Position numbers and translations under genes: made by a program
Part shown: piece by piece, positions 50,981 through 60,144 of the stretch
Layout: every line of letters starts with the position of its first letter
Numbering within the stretch: position 1 is the stretch's first letter
The notes under the pieces: generated by a model
What the model was told of the DNA's origin: nothing
The model's input: the letters and a program-made list of their open reading frames with translations, nothing else
Databases searched by the model: none
Source of the DNA: an uncultured Bacteroidota bacterium
GTDB lineage: Bacteria > Bacteroidota > Bacteroidia > Bacteroidales > P3
NCBI GenBank assembly: GCA_902788805.1
Contig: CADALO010000012.1
Coordinates: 62,001 to 126,000, forward strand
Direction of reading: 5' to 3'
DNA: 64,000 nt

Positions 50981-52348
50981 TTACTTGCTTTTCTTGGCGG
51001 CTTTCTCGGCGGCTTTGCGTTCCTTCTCAGCCTGCTTCTCGGCAGCCTGGCGTTCCTTCTCAGCCCGTTTCTCGGCAGCCTGACGCTCTTTCAACGCCTT
51101 CTTCTCGGCGGCAGCCTTTTCCTTGGCAGCCTTATTCTCGGCAGCTATGCGCTCCTTCTCGGCCTTTTCCACAGCCTTGCGTTCAGCCTCGGCAGCCTTG
51201 CGCTCCTCTTTGGTCATATTCTTCTCGGCCTCTTTCGCACGGGCCTTCTGAGCATTCATTTCCTCCTTCTGGCGGGCTTTGGCTTCCTTGGCGGCCTGCT
51301 TGTCGGCAGCTGTGGCGTCCTTTTTCTTAGCCTTGCTTTCGGCCGGTTTCGAGGCCTTCTCAGACTTCTTATCCTTGGCGGTGCTCTTGGCCTTCTTTTC
51401 GGGCTTGGCGGCAGCCGGCTTCACATCTTTGTGGTAGGTAAGCGTACGCAGAGCGGCATTGTCGAACACACCGTCCTGGAACTGCAGGCGGACGGTCCAG
51501 TTCTGCTGCTCGTCGTAAACATATTCGAACGTGTAGACCACTGTGCCGTAGGCCCTTTCGATGGTCATCTTGGTGCAGTCGCCCTGCTCGTTGTTCTCAT
51601 AGGTATAGGTCTCGTCGGCGGCCTTGCCGTGGACAGTCTTCTTGGTGAGGAAACCGCGGTTGTCGTAGGTATACTTGACGGTACTGACGCTCTTCTCGCC
51701 CGACGAATAGTCGGTCACCTTCTCGCTCACCAACATATTGTTGTTGTTATACTTATACTCGCACACCTTGGCCGGCAGACTGTCAACATAGTAGTAGCTC
51801 GAGGTGAGCACCAACCCGTCGTCGGTCAGCTCCTGACGGCACTTGAGGTCGAACGGGTAGCTGTTGGTATAGGGCGTCGTGTTCAGGTCGGCCTTGGCCA
51901 GGTCGACCGAAGGGTTGTAGTCCTTAGTCTCGGCAAAGACGTTGATATCGGCATTGTTGCCGTTATATTTGGCTTCGACCTTGTAGCCCTCGCCCACGAA
52001 CGATGCGAGCAGGCCGTTTGCAGCGTAGGTGCAGCGTGTCGTCTTGCCCAGCTTGCCCTGATGGGTGTAGGTGATGGTCAGCATACGGCCAGCGGGGTTG
52101 AAGGTGACGATGCGTCCGTTGTCCTCACGCAGAACGCTGCGCAGATCCTTGACGAACCACTTGCGTTCGGGCCAGTCCTCGCGGAAGTAGTCCTTGCGCA
52201 GCAGAATGTCCTCGTCCATCGACGCCACATTGCCGCGCAGACCCATCTGCTGGCGGTCCATACGCAGGTTAACTATATCCTGCGCATTGGCGCAGAGAGA
52301 GATGCAAAATGCTATAACAGTGAGATATAGAGCTTTTTTCATATCCAA
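50981..52348 (-). CDS. Secreted protein with a beta-rich repeat half and a long Ala/Lys/Glu coiled coil
   Basis: The 455-residue protein begins with a signal peptide (MKKALYLTVIAFCISLCANA, after MD). Residues about 50-320 look like YD-repeat-like or other beta strands, with YTHQGKLGKTTRCTYAAN and CEYKYNNNNMLVSEKVTDY. The C-terminal ~140 residues are almost pure K, A and E repeats of the type AEKKALKERQAAEKRAEKE and form a long, charged helix. No family is recognised with confidence. A TATCTTTGC promoter is at 52368-52376. It may be a periplasmic or surface structural protein. Confidence 0.6.
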   Translation of the reverse strand: MDMKKALYLTVIAFCISLCANAQDIVNLRMDRQQMGLRGNVASMDEDILLRKDYFREDWPERKWFVKDLRSVLREDNGRIVTFNPAGRMLTITYTHQGKLGKTTRCTYAANGLLASFVGEGYKVEAKYNGNNADINVFAETKDYNPSVDLAKADLNTTPYTNSYPFDLKCRQELTDDGLVLTSSYYYVDSLPAKVCEYKYNNNNMLVSEKVTDYSSGEKSVSTVKYTYDNRGFLTKKTVHGKAADETYTYENNEQGDCTKMTIERAYGTVVYTFEYVYDEQQNWTVRLQFQDGVFDNAALRTLTYHKDVKPAAAKPEKKAKSTAKDKKSEKASKPAESKAKKKDATAADKQAAKEAKARQKEEMNAQKARAKEAEKNMTKEERKAAEAERKAVEKAEKERIAAENKAAKEKAAAEKKALKERQAAEKRAEKERQAAEKQAEKERKAAEKAAKKSK

Positions 52349-52367
52349 TTACGATATTTTTGGCGAT

Positions 52368-52376
52368 GCAAAGATA
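52368..52376 (-). promoter_or_regulatory. Promoter -7 element for the K/A/E-rich secreted protein gene
   Basis: The minus strand reads TATCTTTGC, fitting TAnnTTTGC. It lies about 20 bases upstream of the start. Confidence 0.6.
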
Positions 52377-52494
52377 CAAAAAAAGTTGATAGTCGTAAAA
52401 AAATAATTTACCGCCTGCGAGCCGTTTCCGCTCAGAAGGCCGAAAACGCCAGAAAAACGCCCATTGAAAACCAACACATTACAGGACCATCTTC

Positions 52495-52593
52495 GGTTGT
52501 TGTCCGCTTGTTGTCCGCTTGTTGTCCGCTTGTTGTCCGCTTTAAAAGCGGACAACAAGCGGACATCAAGCGGACAACAAGCGGACAACAACC
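52495..52593. repeat. Palindromic array of 11-bp GTCCGCTTGTT units, copy 3
   Basis: Four 11-bp GTCCGCTTGTT-type units lead to the centre GTCCGCTTTAAAAGCGGAC and back as reverse complement. The base is closed by GGTTGTTG and CAACAACC. The left arm lacks the GAT variant that the right arm has as GACATCAAG, so one mismatch unit breaks the symmetry. It lies between two divergent genes, in the 372-base gap 52349-52720, near promoters on both sides. Confidence 0.9.
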
Positions 52594-52679
52594 AGTGTTG
52601 ATACGGCCTTTTGGCGGTGGAAAAACGGTGCGTTTACGATTTTTTTATCAACAAAGGGCCGTATGTCAATTTTATTTTG

Positions 52680-52688
52680 TACTTTTGC
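52680..52688 (+). promoter_or_regulatory. Promoter -7 element for the HerA-like gene
   Basis: The plus strand reads TACTTTTGC, fitting TAnnTTTGC. It lies 33 bases upstream of the ATG. Confidence 0.6.
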
Positions 52689-52720
52689 AGTTTGATTTGG
52701 AATTGTAAAACAAGCACGAT

Positions 52721-54286
52721 ATGTACGACAAAGAACGCGGGCTCTACATTGCCCACTGCGCCTCGGGCGACCTCACAATCAATGGTAAAATGGCTAACCG
52801 CCACGGACTTATAGCCGGCGCCACGGGCACTGGCAAGACCGTCACGCTGCAGGTGATGGCCGAGACCTTCAGCCAGGCCGGAGTGCCTTGCTTTATGGCC
52901 GATATGAAAGGTGATTTGAGCGGCATCAGCAAGGCTGGCGCAATGAGCGGCTTCATCGAGAAACGCAAAGGCGAGTTCGGCATCGAAAACCCCGTGTTCG
53001 AGGGCTGCCCCGTGCGGTTCTACGACGTGTTCGGCGAGCAAGGCCACCCCATCCGCGCCACCATATCGCAGATGGGTCCGCAGCTGCTGTCGCGACTGCT
53101 GGGCCTCAACGAGACGCAGGACGGCGTGCTCAACATCGTGTTCCGCATCGCCGACGAAAAAGGCCTTCTGATACTCGACCTCAAGGACTTGCGGTCAACG
53201 CTCGACTACGTGTCGAAGCACGCCAAGGAGTATACCACCAAATACGGCAACATATCGTCGGCCACCGTCGGAGCCATACAGCGTTCGCTGCTACAGCTTG
53301 AAAACCAAGGCGCCAACCAGTTCTTTGGCGAGCCATCGTTCGACATTCACGACCTGCTGGCCACCGAGGGAGGCAAGGGCGTGATGAGCGTTCTGGCCGC
53401 CGACCGCCTGATGATGCAGCCCAAGTTGTACAGCACCTTCCTGCTGTGGCTCATCTCGGAGCTCTACTCCACCCTGCCCGAAGTGGGCGATCAGGAGCTG
53501 CCGAAGCTGGTGTTCTTCTTCGACGAGGCGCATATGCTCTTCGAGGACACATCGAAGGCGCTGGTCGACAAGATTGAGCAGGTAATCCGACTGATACGTA
53601 GCAAGGGCGTTGGCATCTACTTCATCAGCCAGCTGCCCACCGACATACCCGACAACATACTGGGTCAGCTCGGCAACCGCGTGCAGCACGCCCTGCGCGC
53701 CTACACGCCGCGCGACCAGAAGGCCGTCAAGGTGGCCACCGAGACCTTCCGCGCAAACCCCGACTTCAAGACCGAAGAGGCAATAACGACACTTGAGACC
53801 GGCGAGGCACTGGTGAGCTTCCTCGACGAGAAGGGCGCACCGGGCATTGTACAAAAGGCTAAAATACTCTTCCCACTGTCGCAAATAGGCGCCATCACCG
53901 AGGGCGAGCGCCGCGACGTTATGAGCCGCAGCGCCATCGGACACAAGTACGACCAGATGATTGACCGCGAAAGCGCCTACGAGATGCTGACGGCCGAGAG
54001 CGAAAGTCTGCCGGCCGAAACGGAGGACACCAAGCCCGCCAAAGTTGAGAAGGACGGCAAGAAGAAACAGGGCATACTGCAGAAAGTGCTGAAAGCCATA
54101 CTGACAGCCGTCACCGCCACGCTGGGCACCATCGTCGGCAGCGCGGCAAGCGACGCCATAAGCGGCAAGAAGACCAAGAAGAAAACCTCGGCCGGCCAGC
54201 GCATTGTCAAGAACAGCACCTCGGCCGCCACACGTACCATCACCCGCGAACTGACCCGCGACATACTCGGAAATTTGATTAAATAA
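52721..54286 (+). CDS. HerA-like / DUF853 (YjgR-family) ATPase
   Basis: The 521-residue protein has the Walker A motif GATGTGKT at residues 33-40 and the Walker B segment LPKLVFFFDEAHMLF near 263-277. Sensor-like SQLPTDIPDNILGQLGNRVQ follows. These belong to the HerA/DUF853 (YjgR) family of hexameric DNA-translocating ATPases. The C-terminal ~70 residues are basic with a KKTKKKTSAG segment, possibly for DNA or membrane contact. An isolated member of this family is of unknown role. The next gene, 12 bases downstream, encodes an MmeI-like restriction-modification enzyme. Confidence 0.87.
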   Translation: MYDKERGLYIAHCASGDLTINGKMANRHGLIAGATGTGKTVTLQVMAETFSQAGVPCFMADMKGDLSGISKAGAMSGFIEKRKGEFGIENPVFEGCPVRFYDVFGEQGHPIRATISQMGPQLLSRLLGLNETQDGVLNIVFRIADEKGLLILDLKDLRSTLDYVSKHAKEYTTKYGNISSATVGAIQRSLLQLENQGANQFFGEPSFDIHDLLATEGGKGVMSVLAADRLMMQPKLYSTFLLWLISELYSTLPEVGDQELPKLVFFFDEAHMLFEDTSKALVDKIEQVIRLIRSKGVGIYFISQLPTDIPDNILGQLGNRVQHALRAYTPRDQKAVKVATETFRANPDFKTEEAITTLETGEALVSFLDEKGAPGIVQKAKILFPLSQIGAITEGERRDVMSRSAIGHKYDQMIDRESAYEMLTAESESLPAETEDTKPAKVEKDGKKKQGILQKVLKAILTAVTATLGTIVGSAASDAISGKKTKKKTSAGQRIVKNSTSAATRTITRELTRDILGNLIK

Positions 54287-54298
54287 TCTGTAAGTGCA

Positions 54299-57217
54299 AT
54301 GATTACCGAGAAGCAACAGTCCTTAGCGGCAGCAGAATTTGCCAACCATTGGAGCGGCAAGGGCTACGAGAAAGGCGATACGCAGAAGTTCTGGCTCGAA
54401 CTGTTACAAAAGGTTTATGGGGTTGAAGACCCATATAGTTTTGTCGAATTTGAAGACAAAGTAATGGTTGACAGCACCAACTTTATGGACGTCTATCTCC
54501 CTGCCACTCGTGTACTCGTTGAACAGAAGAGCATCGACAAAAATCTAGGTGCACCCATACACCAAAGCGACGGTGCTATGCTTAATCCATTTCAACAAGC
54601 CAAGCGATACATAGCCGGTCTTCCGCTAAGCCGTCATCCTCGCTGGGTCGTGACGTGCAACTTCGCAGAATTCTGGGTATATGATATGGAACAGCCCAAT
54701 GGCGAGCCACAAAAAATAAAGCTTAAGGAGCTTGAGAAGGACTATTACCGCTTGCAGTTTCTTGTTGACACCAAGAGCGAGCACATAACCAAGGAAATGC
54801 AGGTATCAATGCAAGCTGGCGAAATCGTCGGCCATATATACGATGCCCTGCTGAAGCAATACGACGACCCTTCGCCCGAGGCGCTACGCTGGCTGAACAT
54901 CCTATGCGTCCGCATTGTTTTCTGCCTTTATGCCGAAGATGCAGGCATATTCGTTCACGATCAGTTCCACGATTACTTGGAACGTTATGATGCTGAAGAC
55001 CTCCGTTCCGCCCTCATCCGACTATTCGAGACCCTCGACACCCCGCAGGAAAAGCGCAGCAAGTACCTTAAAGAAGACCTTAAGGCATTCCCTTATACCA
55101 ACGGCGGTCTATTCGCTGAAGAGATTGAAATACCGCAATTCACCCCCGAACTTAAAGGGACCCTGCTCGACAACGCCAGCCTCGATTTTGACTGGAGCGA
55201 AATTTCGCCCACTATCTTCGGTGCCGTATTCGAGAGCACACTGAATCCCGAAACACGTCGCAGCGGAGGTATGCACTACACAAGCATCGAGAACATCCAT
55301 AAGCTTATAGACCCGTTGTTCCTCAACGATCTACGCAAAGAACTGGACACGATACTTGAGTGGAAAGTGGAAAAGGAGCGCAACAAAAGGCTCGACGCTT
55401 ACCAAAACAAGATATCGTCGCTTACATTCCTCGACCCTGCCTGTGGAAGTGGCAACTTTCTAACAGAGACATACCTAAGCCTGCGCCGTTTGGAGAACGA
55501 GGTTATAGTGGCACGTCATCACGGACAGTCGTTTCTTGGTTTTGACGAAGCGAACCCGATAAAAGTCAGCATCAATCAGTTCTACGGCATAGAAATCAAC
55601 GACTTCGCTGTCACTGTCGCCACAACAGCCCTTTGGATATCGGAAGCCCAGATGCTCCGTGAAACTGAAAAGATAGTGCAACACGACATCGACTTCCTTC
55701 CGCTTAAGAGCTATAGCAATATACGCGAAGGAAATGCGCTGAGGATGGAATGGGACGAATTACCTGCCGACGACAAGATACCCACTCTACACATAGGCAG
55801 GACGTATATTATTCCTGAAACGCCTCCTTTGAGAGCAAGTGAATCCGGTTATTACGAAGAAGCGACAATTGTGTCAAATGATGTAAAACTGGGTTTGCCA
55901 GAGCCACCTCAACCGATACATATCCACTATGATTACATCATTGGCAATCCACCATTCCAAGGTGCACGATTGATGAACGAGGAGCAAAAACAAGATGTCA
56001 TCAATGTATTTGGTTCAAAATGGAAGAATGTAGGTAATCTGGATTACGTTTGTTGTTGGTACAAAAAGGCTGCTGAGCTTATGAGCGAAAGCCGTAACAC
56101 CCGAACTGCATTCGTAAGCACCAACAGCATCTGTCAAGGAGAACAAGTTGCAAACCTTTGGCAGTCCTTGTTGACACACGGTTTGCACATCGACTTTGCA
56201 CATCGCACCTTCCGCTGGGACAGCGAATCTTCACTTAAGGCACACGTACACTGCATAATTGTCAGCTTCAGTTATACCAATGAACAACCGAAAATAATAT
56301 TTGACAGGGACATACAGACGGAAGCATCGAATATAAACGCTTATCTGATTGATGCAGAAGATGTGTTTGTCGGCAGTCGCCAAAATCCGCTGTGCGATGT
56401 GCCAGGAATAGGTATTGGCAACAAACCTATAGATGGTGGGAATTACTTGTTTACCCAAGAGGAAATGGATGTGTTTATTAAACAAGAGCCAAGTTCTGCA
56501 AAGTACTTTCGTCCTTGGTATGGGGCAGACGAATTTATAAATAACCGACCACGATATTGCCTATGGTTAGGCGACTGCACACCTGCAGAATTACGCAGTA
56601 TGCCTCATTGCATCAAACGAGTAGAGGCTGTACGTAACATTCGCTTAGACAGTAAAAGTGCCGGCACACGCAAACTCGCCGACCGCCCCACTCGATTCCA
56701 CATTGAGAATATGCCAAAGGGTAATTATATTATAGTTCCTTCTGTATCATCGGAAAAACGTCGTTATGTGCCAATGGGGTTTCTGTCCAGTGATAATTTG
56801 GCAAGTAATCTTGTGTTAGTTATTCCTGACGCTACATTATTTCACTTCGGCATACTTGAAAGCAACGTCCATATGGCGTGGATGCGTGCCGTATGCGGAC
56901 GTTTAAAAAGTGACTATCGTTACTCCAAAGATATAGTCTACAACAACTTCCCCTGGCCGAAACCCACAGACGCTCAAATGGTTAAGATTGAGCAGACTGC
57001 ACAACAGATATTGGATGCCCGTGCACAATATCCTGACAGTAGCCTTGCCGACCTTTACGACGAATTGACAATGCCTATAGAACTCCGCAAAGCCCATCAA
57101 GACAACGACCGTGCTGTGATGGAGGCATACGGTTTTCCCGTAAAGAGTACATTTACAGAGAGTCAATGTGTCGCAGAACTATTTAAAATGTATCAAGAGT
57201 TAACACAAAAACAATAA
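54299..57217 (+). CDS. MmeI-like type IIG restriction-modification enzyme
   Basis: The 972-residue protein joins a nuclease and a methyltransferase. The N-terminus has a PD-(D/E)xK-like site with D64 (NFMDVYLP) and E75-x-K77 (LVEQKS). A helical spacer follows, then an N6-adenine methyltransferase core with motif I FLDPACGSGNF (about 377-387) and motif IV IIGNPPFQG (about 548-556). A target-recognition region and a C-terminal helical domain follow. This single-chain order matches MmeI-type enzymes, which cut about 20 bases from their site and methylate one strand. The gene starts 12 bases after the HerA-like gene, with which it may be co-transcribed. The target is not readable. Confidence 0.85.
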   Translation: MITEKQQSLAAAEFANHWSGKGYEKGDTQKFWLELLQKVYGVEDPYSFVEFEDKVMVDSTNFMDVYLPATRVLVEQKSIDKNLGAPIHQSDGAMLNPFQQAKRYIAGLPLSRHPRWVVTCNFAEFWVYDMEQPNGEPQKIKLKELEKDYYRLQFLVDTKSEHITKEMQVSMQAGEIVGHIYDALLKQYDDPSPEALRWLNILCVRIVFCLYAEDAGIFVHDQFHDYLERYDAEDLRSALIRLFETLDTPQEKRSKYLKEDLKAFPYTNGGLFAEEIEIPQFTPELKGTLLDNASLDFDWSEISPTIFGAVFESTLNPETRRSGGMHYTSIENIHKLIDPLFLNDLRKELDTILEWKVEKERNKRLDAYQNKISSLTFLDPACGSGNFLTETYLSLRRLENEVIVARHHGQSFLGFDEANPIKVSINQFYGIEINDFAVTVATTALWISEAQMLRETEKIVQHDIDFLPLKSYSNIREGNALRMEWDELPADDKIPTLHIGRTYIIPETPPLRASESGYYEEATIVSNDVKLGLPEPPQPIHIHYDYIIGNPPFQGARLMNEEQKQDVINVFGSKWKNVGNLDYVCCWYKKAAELMSESRNTRTAFVSTNSICQGEQVANLWQSLLTHGLHIDFAHRTFRWDSESSLKAHVHCIIVSFSYTNEQPKIIFDRDIQTEASNINAYLIDAEDVFVGSRQNPLCDVPGIGIGNKPIDGGNYLFTQEEMDVFIKQEPSSAKYFRPWYGADEFINNRPRYCLWLGDCTPAELRSMPHCIKRVEAVRNIRLDSKSAGTRKLADRPTRFHIENMPKGNYIIVPSVSSEKRRYVPMGFLSSDNLASNLVLVIPDATLFHFGILESNVHMAWMRAVCGRLKSDYRYSKDIVYNNFPWPKPTDAQMVKIEQTAQQILDARAQYPDSSLADLYDELTMPIELRKAHQDNDRAVMEAYGFPVKSTFTESQCVAELFKMYQELTQKQ

Positions 57218-57237
57218 TCACATAAAACAATAAAACA

Positions 57238-57828
57238 GTGAAAAAACACACATCACTTTGGATTATTCTCGGCATCATCGCCGTGATAGTTGTCTGGGCC
57301 GTCAGCGCCAACAACAAAATGATTACCAAGCAGGAGAACGTCAACGACAAATGGGGCAACGTGCAGTCGGACTACCAGCGCCGCAAAGACCTCGTCGAGC
57401 AAGCCATCAACGTGGTGAAAGGTGCCGGCAACTACGAGCAGGGCACACTCGAGGCTGTCATCAAGGCCCGCAACAATGCACCGCAGCTTGACGCCAATGA
57501 CCTGAGTGAGGAGAACATAGCCAAGTTCCAAGCCGCCTACGACAAGATGGCACAAGAGATGACCCGCGCCATCAATGTGACGGTAGAGCGCTATCCCGAA
57601 CTGACCGCCACAAAGAACTATCAGGAGTTCCAGGCGCAGATTGAGGGCTGCGAGAACCGTATCAACATATCGCGCAAGGAGTTCAACGAATCTGTGCGTG
57701 AATACAATACGATGATACGCCGCTTCCCCAACAGCATCATAGCCGGTATGTTCGGTCACGAGAAGAAGGGCTACTTCCAGGCTTCGGAAGGTGCTGAAGA
57801 GGCTCCGTCGACAGAAGCACTGCTATAA
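57238..57828 (+). CDS. lemA: LemA-family protein
   Basis: The 196-residue protein starts at GTG 57238. It has an N-terminal membrane anchor (SLWIILGIIAVIVVWAVSAN), followed by the helical LemA domain with ENVNDKWGNVQSDYQRRKDL (about 34-53) and the conserved NFPNSIIAGMFG-like RRFPNSIIAGMFGHEKKGYF (about 161-180). LemA proteins often sit beside TPM-domain proteins, as here (a 10-base gap). Their function in bacteria is uncertain. It probably faces the periplasm. Confidence 0.93.
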   Translation: MKKHTSLWIILGIIAVIVVWAVSANNKMITKQENVNDKWGNVQSDYQRRKDLVEQAINVVKGAGNYEQGTLEAVIKARNNAPQLDANDLSEENIAKFQAAYDKMAQEMTRAINVTVERYPELTATKNYQEFQAQIEGCENRINISRKEFNESVREYNTMIRRFPNSIIAGMFGHEKKGYFQASEGAEEAPSTEALL

Positions 57829-57838
57829 GTATTTCTGA

Positions 57839-58636
57839 ATGAAGAGGTTCATTTTCATACTCTTGACGTTCTGTGTCACGGCCTTCGCCGTGGCGCAGAG
57901 CGAATATGACGCCACGGGCTGGCTGCCCGCGAAGGGCGACCATCTTGTCTACGACTATTACGGCATTCTGGATGCAGAGCAGACAGCCACACTCGAGGCG
58001 CGCCTGCTGGCCTTCAACGACAGCACGTCGAACCAGATAGTAGTGATGGTGACGCCCGGCTTCGGAGGGCGCGACATCTCGTCGTTTGCCTTCGAGGTGG
58101 GCCGCGAATGGGGCATCGGGCAGGAGAAGATGAACAACGGCGTCATCATCGTTGTCAAGCCCAAAGACGACACCGACGGTCAGGTAGAGATTGCCACAGG
58201 CAAAGGTCTTGAGGGTGCGCTGCCCGACATTTTCTGCAAGCGTATCATCGAAGACGAGATGATTCCCCACTTCCGCGAGAACGACTACTATGGAGGCATC
58301 GTCGCCGCACTCGATGTCATACTGCCCGTCTGCGCAGGCGAATACAGCTACGACAACTACAAGAAAGACAACGATGTAAATCCGATTGCGATGCTTGTAA
58401 TGTTTATTTTCGGCCTGGCGCTGTTCTTCTGGTTTGTGCATAAGCTCGACAAACTGTCGGGTGGCAGCGGCGGAGGCTTCACGGGAGGCGGCTTTTCGGG
58501 AGGTGGCTTTTCTGGAGGCCACACCCGTGTCGGCAGCTGGGGCGGCGGCTCGTTCGGGGGTGGCGGCAGCAGCGGAGGCTTCGGTGGATTTGGCGGCGGC
58601 TCGTTCGGCGGAGGAGGCGCCAGCGGCAGATGGTAG
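57839..58636 (+). CDS. TPM-domain (YgcG/PRK-type) protein with a Gly-rich tail
   Basis: The 265-residue protein has a signal peptide (about 1-20, FAVAQSE), then a TPM domain (about 25-155) with LDAEQTATLEARLLAFNDS and VEIATGKGLEGALPD. One transmembrane helix follows (about 180-200). The C-terminal region is a run of Gly/Ser/Phe (GGGFTGGGFSGGGFSGGHTR and similar). TPM proteins are thought to act in membrane maintenance or photosystem II assembly in plants, with no defined bacterial function. The gene follows lemA by 10 bases, a conserved pair. Confidence 0.9.
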   Translation: MKRFIFILLTFCVTAFAVAQSEYDATGWLPAKGDHLVYDYYGILDAEQTATLEARLLAFNDSTSNQIVVMVTPGFGGRDISSFAFEVGREWGIGQEKMNNGVIIVVKPKDDTDGQVEIATGKGLEGALPDIFCKRIIEDEMIPHFRENDYYGGIVAALDVILPVCAGEYSYDNYKKDNDVNPIAMLVMFIFGLALFFWFVHKLDKLSGGSGGGFTGGGFSGGGFSGGHTRVGSWGGGSFGGGGSSGGFGGFGGGSFGGGGASGRW

Positions 58637-58709
58637 AGTCCGCCTGACACCCCACGCAAACGGCATTCCGATTATCAACAATTGTTGAAAAATAATTCGA
58701 ACTTTAACT

Positions 58710-58749
58710 TTTCCGACTGCAAAAATAGAGGTAATTTTGCAGTCGGAAA
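58710..58749. promoter_or_regulatory. 15-bp inverted repeat and promoter box upstream of dnaN
   Basis: TTTCCGACTGCAAAA (58710-58724) is repeated as its reverse complement TTTTGCAGTCGGAAA (58735-58749) with a 10-base spacer. The right arm carries TAATTTTGC (58732-58740), the -7 box that drives dnaN at 58787. This promoter-overlapping palindrome resembles the larger one at 44315-44392, and suits repressor binding or a transcription leader. Confidence 0.6.
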
Positions 58750-58786
58750 TATTTTGATACCTCAACAGTAAATAATACATAACAAT

Positions 58787-59929
58787 ATGAGATTCATAAT
58801 CAATAGCCAATTATTCCTGAAGCACCTCAGCGCTTTGAGCGGCGTCATTTCGAACAATAACACTGTGCCCATCATCTCCTGCTTCCACCTGCACTTGGAG
58901 GATAATATGCTGACCATCAAGGCCACCGACCTCGAGACCACGATGGTGAGCCGCATTGAGCTCGAAAACGCACGCGTGGACGGCATCGACAGCATCGCCG
59001 TACCCGCCAAGCTGCTGCTTGATATGCTGAAATCGCTCGACGATGTGCCGCTGAACTTTGCCGTCGACGCAAGCAACTACAGCATCGAAATCAGCTCGGG
59101 CGAAGGCAAGTACAGTCTGGCTGGCCAAAACGCCGAGACTTTCCCCGCAATGCCTGAGATGAAAGAAACCGTGCAGACCTCGATGCCTGCATCGGTGCTT
59201 GTCAACGCTATCAACAAGACTGCCTTTGCTGCATCGACCGATGAGATGCGCCAACAGATGTCGGGTATTTTCTGCGAACTGACGCCTGAGAACGTAACTT
59301 TCGTGGCTACCGACGCCCACAAGCTGGTGCGCTACCGCCGCAACGACATCCACGCCGACGAGAGCGCCAGCTTCATACTGCCGCGCAAGCCTATCACTCT
59401 CGTAAAGAACATTCTGAGCAGCAACAAGGAAGAGTTTGATGTCACTATAGACTACAACAACACCAACGTCTTCTTCGCTTTCGACAACTTCCTCATTGTC
59501 TGCCGCCTTGTCGACGGCAAATACCCCAACTATGAGGCCGCCATACCCAAAGAGAACCCCAACAAGCTGACTATCGACCGCGTAACATTCATCAACACCC
59601 TCAAGCGTGTCAGCCTCTTCGCCAACCAGTCAACCCACCAGGTGCGCTTGGCCATCAAAGAGCGTGAACTGGAGATATCGTCCGAAGATCTCGAGTTCTC
59701 GAACAAGGCACACGAGACCATACCGTGCAGCTACGAAGGCGAACCGATGGAGATAGGCTTCAACGCCAAGTTCCTCACCGAGATGACCTCCAACCTTGAC
59801 ACCGAGCAGGTGCTGATGGAACTCTCGCACCCCAGCCGCGCCGGTATCCTCTTCCCGCTCACCGACAGCGAAGAGGCCAAAGGCGAAGACATACTGATGC
59901 TTGTTATGCCGGTGATGCTCTCCAACTGA
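58787..59929 (+). CDS. dnaN: DNA polymerase III beta subunit (sliding clamp)
   Basis: The 380-residue protein is a full-length beta clamp of three related domains. The first begins RFIINSQLFLKHLSALSGVI and includes TIKATDLETTMVSRIE; the others include VTFVATDAHKLVRYRR and EPMEIGFNAKFL, and the end contains LTDSEE...LVMPVML. It encircles DNA and tethers polymerases. The clamp gene often lies next to dnaA, but here it is away from it, with lemA and the TPM gene upstream and ftsX downstream. Its promoter is within an inverted repeat, and a strong terminator follows. Confidence 0.96.
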   Translation: MRFIINSQLFLKHLSALSGVISNNNTVPIISCFHLHLEDNMLTIKATDLETTMVSRIELENARVDGIDSIAVPAKLLLDMLKSLDDVPLNFAVDASNYSIEISSGEGKYSLAGQNAETFPAMPEMKETVQTSMPASVLVNAINKTAFAASTDEMRQQMSGIFCELTPENVTFVATDAHKLVRYRRNDIHADESASFILPRKPITLVKNILSSNKEEFDVTIDYNNTNVFFAFDNFLIVCRLVDGKYPNYEAAIPKENPNKLTIDRVTFINTLKRVSLFANQSTHQVRLAIKERELEISSEDLEFSNKAHETIPCSYEGEPMEIGFNAKFLTEMTSNLDTEQVLMELSHPSRAGILFPLTDSEEAKGEDILMLVMPVMLSN

Positions 59930-59977
59930 TAAGGCTTTAATAACCCAACATACACACTATCGAATCTTCTTTCTGTG

Positions 59978-60005
59978 AAAATCCCGCGGTACGCCGCGGG
60001 ATTTT
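59978..60005 (+). terminator. Terminator of dnaN
   Basis: AAAATCCCGCGG (59978-59989) pairs with CCGCGGGATTTT, followed by a T-run to 60009. It lies about 50 bases past the stop. Confidence 0.85.
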
Positions 60006-60144
60006 TTTATTGGACGCGGCATTGCCGAACCGTTACAAAGCACTTTCATTCAATGCTTTCAGCAGTCACGCTGCCACAAACGACACGCATATATATATTT
60101 TATCTGCCGATATGTCAAAAAAAATGCGTAATTTTGCAGCCGCT

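Noticed and set aside
53291..54316. A 341-codon minus-strand frame within the HerA-like gene
   Set aside because: It is antisense to a well-supported ATPase gene and has no family features.
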